DNA from: Macrocybe gigantea
Lineage: Eukaryota > Basidiomycota > Agaricomycetes > Agaricales > Callistosporiaceae
DNA length: 64,000 bases
Direction: 5' to 3'
Assembly: GCA_011319805.1 (NCBI GenBank)
Contig: SJRY01000165.1
Span: forward strand, 1 to 64,000
Positions 56,632 to 64,000 of this stretch are shown in pieces (position 1 is the stretch's first letter; every line of letters starts with the position of its first letter). The notes under the pieces were generated by a model. It had not been told where the DNA came from and did not search any database. It saw only the letters and a program-made list of their open reading frames with translations. The translations under genes were made by a program, and so were the position numbers.

Positions 56632-59600
56632 GAGGTGCTAAATCGCGACCCATACAACTGAAACAGACTCGCTTCGATACCGGATGTAGATCATCCCATA
56701 CTCTGAAATACACCATTCCCACCAAGCGATCTGAAGCACCAAGGAAAACCATCCAAGGGGACAAACCACCAAAGAGGAAAGAACTCACAGTACCAGCAAG
56801 AATACGAACATGAAAAGGAATCACAATGATAACACCGGAAGTCGATAGCGGAGCAGATAGGACCTGCATCAACACCATGATAGTAGCAAAAACAGGACTG
56901 AAGACACGATGAATCAAGAAGATTCCCATCATAAATGCAGGCGGATCACCCAACCGCCAGAAAACAGCAGACCAAGTAGCGGAGGTCCACATCGACATTA
57001 AAGGACACAAGGAGCACATGGAAGCCATCGTACTCGACATCGGAAAAACTGACATGCTACTAGGACATGACTGGCTTGTCTACCACAACCCAACAATCAA
57101 ATGGAGGACAGGAGAAGTTGTCTTCGACAGATGCCCTAAAACATGCAAAATAAACCACCAGATGATTAAGATACAGAAGATGGCTGAATCAGCGAAAACC
57201 ACAGCCAGCGACAAGACAGGAACCCAGATACCCCCATATCTGATCAGATTCAAACACCTCTTCAAGGAGAAGAACTTTGATCGCTTACCAGACCACAAAG
57301 AATGGACCATGAAATAAACTTAACGAAGGATGCACCCAAAACGATACCGAGCAAGGTTTATCTGATGACACAGAAAGAACTAGAGGAACTAGATGCCTTT
57401 GTCAAAGAAGGATTACGAACAGGAAAAATACGCCTATCGAAATCGCCTTACGCAGCACCCTGCTTCTTTCGCAATAAGAAGGATGGAAGCAAATGACTCA
57501 TCCAAGACTACCAGGAGATAAACAAATATACGGTCAAAGACAAGTTCCCACTACCATGCATCAGCGAGCTCCTTGACGTATTACAAGGAGCAAAGTACTT
57601 TAGCAAGATCGATATCATCTGGGGATACAATAACGTGCGCATCCGGAAAGGGGATGAATGGAAGGCAGCCTTCCTAACAGCAAGAGGACTCTTTGAACCG
57701 ACAGTCATGTATTTTGGGCAGTGCAACGTGCCAGGCACTTTTAGCTGAATGATGGCGAGCCTCTTCCAAGACCAAATACGAAGAAGAGTGTGCATAATCT
57801 ATATGGACGACATCATAATCATCAGACGAACACAAGAGGAACTCCAAAAGAACACCATAGAAGTCATGGAAATACTGAACAAGAACGACCTGTTCATCAA
57901 AGGACTGAAATGCATCTGGGAATCATCAAAAGTCCCAGTACTAGGATACATCGTAGGAGAAGGGAAGGTAGAAATGGAACCAGAAAAGATCACAGCTGTA
58001 CAATCCTGGCCAACCCCAAAGACGAAGAAAGAACTACAAAAGTTCTTGGGATTCACGAACTTTTACCGATGATTCATCAAAGGATATGCAAAGGTCGCTA
58101 AACTCCTGATGGAGTTGACTGGAAACAAAGCATTCCAGTGGACAGACAAGCAACAGGACGCTTTCAAAGAGCTGATCTGACATATAACCTCAGCACCCAT
58201 TCTAGCACTACCACAAACAGAAGGAAAATTCCGAGTCGAAACGGATGCCTCAGGATATGCCATTGGAGCGGTACTATCACAACAGCAGAAAGGACTATGG
58301 CATCTGATCGCATTCATTTCGAGATGCATGACCCCAGCAGAACAAAACTATGAAATCTATGACAAGGAACTTCTTGCGATAATGGTTGCACTAAAGACAT
58401 GGAGACAATACCTCCTCGAAGCTCGAGAGAAGTTCGAAATATTGACAGATCACAAAAACCTATCATACTTCCAGAAGCCACAGCGACTCAATTTGAGACA
58501 GATTGGCTGGTACCTGAAATTACAGGAATATGACTATGAACTATGACATGTACCAGGAAAGGCGAATGGAAAAGCGGATGTCCTGTCACGAATGGCAGGA
58601 TATGAAGAAAACCTAGCAGAGAAGGACGACATACAAATGATCAAAGAAGCAGCATTCATTCGACATCTGGAAGAGAATAATGAATGAGACTTTGAATTTA
58701 TGATGTTGAGGACGAACACCCATGGAAAGAAGAAGTAGAAAATAATGAAACAATACAAACAAGAGGAATCACAATGATCGAATCCTCAAGGATAGAACAA
58801 ATTCAACAATGCACACGAAGGGAGACGATTGTAACAACAGGACTGAAGGAAAAACCACACTGGTTCACAGAAGATGACTACATTGTATACATAGGAGGAA
58901 AAATCTATGTTCCTCCAGACAACAAACTGAAGAAAAACATCATGTTTGAACACCACGACACACCCATCGGAGGACACCCAGGGCAATACCGCATGCACGA
59001 GCTCATAAGCCGCACCTATTGGTGGCCATCAATGCTAACAGACATCAAGAAGTATGTCAATGGATGCGAAACATGTCAGCGAAACAAAATCATCCGACAA
59101 AAGAAACACGCACCCCTGCACCCGCACGAAGTCCCACAGCAACCATGGGAAGATATCAGAGTAGATCTCATAGGACTGCTACCCAGCTCGAATGGCTTTA
59201 ATGCCATTGCCGCAGTCACAGACCGCCTGACCAAGATGATCCACCTAGTTCCCACAAAGACCGAACTCACAGCAGAAGGTCTCGCATGACTATACCGAGA
59301 CAATGTGTGGCGGCTTCATGGAATCCCACGAAAGATCATCAGTGATCAAGGACCCCAGTTCGCAGCACGATTCATGACAGCACTTCTAAAATTACTCGGA
59401 ACAAAGCAAAATCTATCAATGGCCTATCACCCACAGACAGATGGACAGGTGGAGCGATCCCACCAAGAAACGGAAGCCTTCCTCAGAAGCTTCACAAACA
59501 ACTTACAGGACAATTGGGCAGAATGGATAGCAATCGCAGAGTACCAATACAATGACAAAGCACACCAGGGAATGAAGGAGACACCATTCTACCTCAACTA

Positions 59601-60255
59601 TGGAATGCACCCCTGGAAGGGAGAGCCACAGATGACAGAAGGGAATAACCCCACAGCAAAGGACTTCATCAAAAGAATGAACCAAATATGAAAGGAAGCA
59701 AATGCTGCGCTGCAGTATGCACAAACATGAGCCAAAGACAATTACGATGCGAGGCGAAGACCAGCCCATGAATACAAGAAAGGGGATAGAGTATGGCTAG
59801 AAGCCACCAATATCACAGTCAATCGACCATCAAAGAAGTTATCGGCACTCCGATACGGACCGTTCAAGGTGGTTGAAAAGAAAGGAGCCTTGGCATATTG
59901 CCTGGAACTCCCAGCATCATGGCAGCTGATACATCCTGTGTTCAATGAAACACTGCTCATGCCTTACAAAGGACCCCGTTTCAAGATACAAGAGCGACCA
60001 TCACCACCACCCCCTGAAATCATAAATGATGAAGAAGAGTACGAGATAGAAGAGATCCTAAAAAGGAAGAAACAAGGGAGGAGGACGCTATTCCTGGTCA
60101 AATGGAAAGGATACGGACATGAAGAGAACACATGGATCAAAGAGAAGGAACTGGGGAATGCGCAGCAAGCTCTAGACCACTTCCTAAAGAAGACTGCGAA
60201 CCAGGATAAAAGGATCACGACAAGAGGGAAGAAGACCAAAAATCGCACTTCATGA
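56620..60255 (+). pseudogene. gypsy pol polyprotein, copy 3
   Basis: Protease (DSGAD at about 56844; LLGHDWL at about 57058), reverse transcriptase (YMDD about 57800), RNase H (TDASGYAIG about 58243), integrase HHCC (HHD ... CETCQRNK, 58955-59095), core D-D-E (VDLIG; ISDQGPQF at about 59339; HPQTDGQVERSHQE) and chromodomain (about 60040-60190). Stops are TGA, at for example 56811, about 56909, 57495, 57747, 58070, 58178, 58544, 59287, 59688 and 59728, with one base lost near 57305. It keeps the about 250-bp RH-IN linker that copy 1 has lost. At positions where copy 1 has TGA, this copy often has CGA or CAA, so the two copies decayed independently. Confidence 0.92.
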
Positions 60256-60856
60256 CCACCAACGCCCCCATCAGCATCGACAGCAGCGAGGGCAGCTGTG
60301 CACCTACCCCCAACTGCCCAAGTGACCTCGAGAATCTGGCAAGGATTCTCAATGCTAGCGACTACATGGACCCCCTCGCCATCACACTTGGCGTGTATAT
60401 GTGCTATGTTATGACCATCCGCACGCACCTCTGGACCGGGCGAACCCCTGATGGGACCGGCCCCACTGCAGCTGAATGTATCGTGCTTCGCGAAGTGATG
60501 GAAATGCTTCGCACAGAAAACCGGCAACTTAAACTCCTCGCCACCACACTCCATCACATCAAGGCTATTGTAGCTTTGGCAAAGACCTTTCTGCACCTCC
60601 CCATGGAAAAGATCATCTCTTTGCAAAAGGAAGTGACCAGGGAGTCATCTGGGCCATCTAAGAAGAAGGCAAAGTCTATGTCTCACAGACCATCCCAACA
60701 TAATATCAAGGTGACCTACTCTTTCCCAGCTGACAACAATACTGTTGCAGCAGGTACTCTGCTTACTGCCCTCAACCAGGGCTTAACTGCGAACACCAAG
60801 CTTCATTGTGATTTGCAGACTCTGCAACACTTGTTCATTATGGGCCCTTTTGGACC
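60252..60856 (+). pseudogene. Accessory frame of gypsy copy 3, fused to foreign sequence
   Basis: It starts with ATG overlapping the pol stop as ATGA and follows the copy-1 frame to TTLHHI (60565). After that it reads unrelated sequence (AIVALAKTFLHLPMEKIISL ... HCDLQTLQHLFIMGPFGPV) for about 97 codons without a stop, running into the LTR. The foreign part has no recognised domain; it could be a host exon, another element, or genomic sequence beside a former solo LTR. Confidence 0.65.
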
Positions 60857-61176
60857 TGTTACAGACGTCGCCCAAAGGACCATTCATTTTCTTATCTTAT
60901 CTTTCCCACATCCCTTATCTCCCCCATCATGCTGCGCAGCGCACAGCCATCGAGTCATCCCACTTCCCTAGTCATCCTGAGTCATCTCCTTCCAGTCTTA
61001 CTCATCTGCAGTCCACAGCATTGCGCAGCCCATGGTCTGTGCTCGAGTACTGTAATGTATATAAGGACTCCCAGATGTACCAGTAACGCTAGGCTTAATA
61101 TTCCTTTTGCCATCATCTCAAGACCACTCTCGCACTTAGTCTGCCCGAGTCCTTCTGAGATTCGTCTAGCCTAACA
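60857..61176 (+). repeat. 3' LTR (or joined solo LTR) of gypsy copy 3
   Basis: 320 bp of family 1. Preceded by GGACC and followed by CCACC, which is not a perfect 5-bp duplication. No polypurine tract before it. Confidence 0.95.
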
Positions 61177-61216
61177 CCACCCAAGCGACGAACATCATCT
61201 GCATCGAGCCGCTGTG

Positions 61217-62115
61217 AGGACCGAGAACTACATGATCTGGAGGGTCAAGATGATGGATCTATTCATCGAAAAAGGTCAGTGGAAAATCGTTACGGGTGAG
61301 GAAAAGATGCCAGAACCATCAGACGAGAAACTGGCAGCATGGAAGAAGAGGGACCACCAAGCCTTGACAACGATCTGATCGCGTGTAGGTGACCAGATCT
61401 TCATGTACATGATGTCAGCAGAAAGCGCGTCGGGAGCTTGGAGCACCCTGAAGACAATGATGGAGCCACAGGGGGCTCTAGACATTGTTGTCATGTGCAG
61501 GAAGCTGTTCTGTGCACAGTGTGAGAAGGCCACACCAATTGAGGAACACATCAGAACAATGCAGGGCTATCGTGAGGAACTGAACTCCTTAGGGCAAAGG
61601 GTTTCTGATGTGGAATTTTCCATCACTCTGCTCACCTCATTACCGGAATCCTGGAATAACTTTATTTCCAGTGTTGATACTGTGACCCTTGACAACTCGG
61701 CAAACTTGATCTCATGAATCCTTGAGGTCGAGCATTGTGTGCAAGAACCCAAGGATGAGATGGCCCTAGCAGGGAAGCAGGAGAAGAAAAAGAAGAAGAA
61801 GTTCATGGGGAATTGCTTCGTTTGTAGACAGAAGGGGCATTATGCCTCAGAGCATATGAAAAAGAAGGCAGACGACAAGGGTGAGGGAAGGTCTAGGCAG
61901 AATCCAAAGAAGTCGGATAGCGCACATGTTGGAGAGGACTCCAAGGACCCACCCGATTGGGCATGCACAGGAGCGGATGGTGACGGCGACGAAATGATGG
62001 CCCTAGCAGGTATCTCGAGCCAAGCGTGGCTTGCGGACAGCGCTGTCACCAAACACATCGCCCGGGAAAGGAAGTATTTCATCACTTACCAGGAAGTCAT
62101 TGGCTATTCCGTGTG
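61217..62115 (+). pseudogene. copia-2 gag and protease start
   Basis: Gag begins before RTENYMIWRVKMMDLFIEKG and continues with SASGAWSTLKTMMEPQGALD and LTSLPESWNNFISSVDTVTL. The zinc knuckle is CFVCRQKGHYASEH at about 61822; the usual last Cys is His, so metal binding may be impaired. The protease motif reads WLADSAVTKHI where copia proteases usually have DSGAT. In-frame TGA at about 61377, 61715 and 62114; the second clearly stands at R of RILEVEH. Confidence 0.85.
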
Positions 62116-62158
62116 AGGATTTGGCAGCAAGCCAGTGCCTGTAATAGGCAAGGGAACG

Positions 62159-62424
62159 TGTTAGGCTAGACGAATCTCAGAAGGACTCGGGCAGACTAAG
62201 TGCGAGAGTGGTCTTGAGATGATGGCAAAAGGAATATTAAGCCTAGCGCTACTGGTACATCTGGGAGTCCTTATATACATTACAGTACTCGAGCACGGAC
62301 CATGGGCTGTGCAATGCTGTGGACTGCAGATGAGTAAGACTGGAAGGAGATGACTCAGAATGACTAGGGATGTGGGAAAGATAAGATAGGAAAATGAATG
62401 GTCCTTTGGGCGACGTCTGTAACA
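62159..62424 (-). repeat. Solo LTR, family 1, reversed, with 54-bp internal deletion
   Basis: 266 bp, flanked by the 5-bp duplication GAACG (62154-62158 and 62425-62429). Compared with the 320-bp form it lacks the stretch between two copies of AGGGA, one of which is retained. Removal restores the copia reading IGKGT-ERTVRIVG. Confidence 0.95.
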
Positions 62425-64000
62425 GAACGGTCAGGATTGTTGGAGACGTGGGAGGGAAATCTCACACCTTCCTCCTAAGGGATGTGCTCCATGTGCCTAG
62501 CGCGCCATTTAACCTGATTTGTGTAGGCGCGATGACGGAGGCCGGATTTGATCTAAACCTTTCGGGCGACAAAATTGCCATGGTCACACCGAAAAGCTGG
62601 TCAGTTGTCATGGAGGGGACCCAGATTGGGCAGCTGTATGACATGAGAGCCATTGCAGCTGTTGAGGGGCCTACTCCGAAGATGTTCGCATTAGCAGGCA
62701 GGAATCTGGTGAAACGTACTTGGGACGAGTGGCACAAGGTCCTTGGCCACCTCCATATGGATGGCATCCGGGCCATGAAGGCCAAGGGACTTGTAACTGG
62801 ACTTGATGTGGATGAGTCACGCAAACCGAGTACACAGTGCGATGCCTGCATACAGGCAAAGCAGCATGTCGCGCCATTCCCAAAGGAGTCTGAGACCGAG
62901 ATCAAGAAAATCAGCAATCTCATCATTGCTGACATGTGGGGACCTGCGCGCATAGCCGGAATCCGAGGCGAGCTTTATTATGTCAGCTTCACTGATGGGA
63001 AAAGCAGGAAGTCCACGGTCAATTTCATAAAAAAGAAGAGCGAGGCCTTACCGTGCTTCAAGAACTACAAGGCGTGGTTCGAGACGCAGACGGGGAGAAA
63101 AATTAGGAAGTTCCGCACTGATGGTGGAGGCGAGTTCATCAATACAGCATTCCGCAATTTTCTTCTTGGCTGTGGGATGGAGTTAGAAATCACGGCCGCG
63201 CACTCACCTTCCCAAAATGGAATTGCCGAGCGACTGAATCGAACGTTAGTTGAACGGGCCCGCGCAATGATGATTGCATGGAACGTACCAAAATTCCTAT
63301 GGCCGGAGGCTATCGCGTACTCCAATTACCTCCGAAATCGCTCGCCGACCAATGCGCTGAAAGGACAGATACCCAATGAGGTTTTTACGGGCAAAAAACC
63401 AGACATCGCCGATCTGCAGGAGTTCGGCCGACCGTGCTGGGTCCTAAATCAGAATGGCAAAATCAGTAAGCTCAATGCCAAGTCATGAAAATTCATCTTT
63501 ACCGGAATCGCGGCTGGGACAAAGGGCTACCACTACTACAGTCCAAGCACGCAGTGAATATTGACATCACGGAACGTCATTTTTTCGCTGGAGGACCCGC
63601 CGGAGGAACATGACGATGATATAATTCTGGAACCAGCTCAGCCTTCCCAGCTTGAGGGGGAGCCAGTGAGCCAGAATGCACCGAATCTGGAAAGCAAGCC
63701 GGATCCGGCAAACCCGGTTCCCAGCAGCGCGAGCAGGGCTGCAGGGACAATGTCATCAGGCACTGATCAAAACGTTGCACCAGAAATTCGGCCAGCAAAA
63801 GGACTCACCCCGTCGAAAATTCCGGTTGCAACAATTCTCCAGCGGCGAATGACTCGCGTAACGGACAAACCCCAGCCGAATTATGCAAGATTGCACAATC
63901 CAGCCAGCCATAGGCCAAAAGCGAACGCAGAACATGCGAACATCGGCATTGAGGAAGCCGACGATGACAAATTCGAGTTCGTCGACTTCGCATTGGCAGG
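62425..64000 (+). pseudogene. copia-2 GAG-pre-integrase and integrase
   Basis: After the solo LTR: LLRDVLHVPSAPFNLICVGA, the HHCC region (HKVLGHLHMDGIRAMKAKGL to CDACIQAKQH), and the integrase core with D in ADMWGPA, D in FRTDGGGEF and E in SPSQNGIAERLNRTL. The frame is open to TGA 63486-63488 (expected R before KFIFTG), then YHYYSPSTQ-stop and SRNVIFSLEDPPEEHDDD, followed by a Pro/Ser-rich linker to the window end, before reverse transcriptase. Integrase inserts the cDNA into the genome. The catalytic residues are intact. Confidence 0.88.

Larger units (their letters stand above)
54611..61176 (+). mobile_element. Ty3/gypsy chromodomain retrotransposon with two LTRs, copy 3
   Basis: Order: 5' LTR, primer site, a 106-codon leader frame, gag with two zinc knuckles, pol (PR-RT-RH-IN-chromodomain), accessory frame, foreign segment, 3' LTR. 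The bases flanking the two LTRs do not match (ACAGG before the 5' LTR, CCACC after the 3' LTR), and the polypurine tract before the 3' LTR is missing, so the 3' part is a rearranged junction. Pol carries several TGA stops and at least one small frameshift near 57305. Non-functional as it stands. Confidence 0.92.
61177..64000 (+). mobile_element. Ty1/copia retrotransposon, copia-2 (gag to integrase; continues past window)
   Basis: Reads gag, zinc knuckle, protease, GAG-pre-integrase and integrase in one frame with few TGA stops. A solo gypsy LTR is nested at 62159-62424. The 5' end abuts the gypsy LTR, so the copia 5' LTR and leader are missing. Base composition has more CpG than neighbouring elements, so it has decayed less. 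Confidence 0.9.

Noticed and set aside
54606..61181. 5-bp target duplication around gypsy copy 3
   Set aside because: ACAGG and CCACC differ, and the flanks of the 3' LTR alone (GGACC, CCACC) also differ; the insertion is rearranged.

Overview
The window looks like a repeat-dense, probably heterochromatic stretch of an Agaricomycete (mushroom-forming basidiomycete) genome. Reasons: short GT..AG introns of about 45-100 nt, KDZ-type transposases with CxC5/CxC6-like cysteine clusters, a Plavaka-type (CACTA/Tnp2-related) transposase, chromodomain Ty3/gypsy elements, and no bacterial-style operons. No species is claimed. Almost everything that can be recognised is a transposable element or an element remnant; clear host genes are few, broken or unrecognised.

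Layout. 1-4502: 3' part of a Ty3/gypsy element (copy 1) ending in an LTR, sitting in the reverse transcriptase of a Ty1/copia element. 4503-13494: that copia element (RT, RNase H), split by a complete 7.6-kb KDZ transposon (KDZ-1, 5267-12883) with terminal inverted repeats and an 8-bp target duplication. 13495-22803: KDZ-2A, on the minus strand, with an intact Tc1/mariner element (13500-14733) inserted five bases inside its terminus. 22804-38027: a 15.2-kb spacer holding half of a dispersed repeat (X2), an older gypsy remnant with nested solo LTRs, about 11 kb of decayed or unrecognised sequence including a WD40-like remnant, and a second repeat copy (X1). 38028-46100: KDZ-2B, an 8.07-kb near-perfect inverted copy of KDZ-2A. 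46101-53400: the other half of X2, a multi-exon coiled-coil gene broken by a solo LTR, and a Plavaka transposase, both on the minus strand. 54611-61176: a gypsy element with both LTRs (copy 3). 61177-64000: a second copia element broken by a solo LTR and running off the window.

How the parts relate. Removing the nested insertions restores continuous reading: copia RT rejoins its RNase H across the KDZ-1 target duplication, the gypsy 3' reading frame rejoins across a solo LTR, and repeat X2 becomes continuous only if the 15.2-kb spacer is flipped, which indicates an inversion between the two KDZ-2 copies. Premature stops in these elements are nearly all TGA where CGA is expected, the signature of CpG decay. 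The most novel signals are: a tRNA-like, pol III-type module placed the same way in two KDZ families; an 11-nt self-priming match in the gypsy LTR/primer site; a conserved small reading frame that overlaps the end of pol by ATGA in three gypsy copies; and the inversion record at the KDZ-2 pair.
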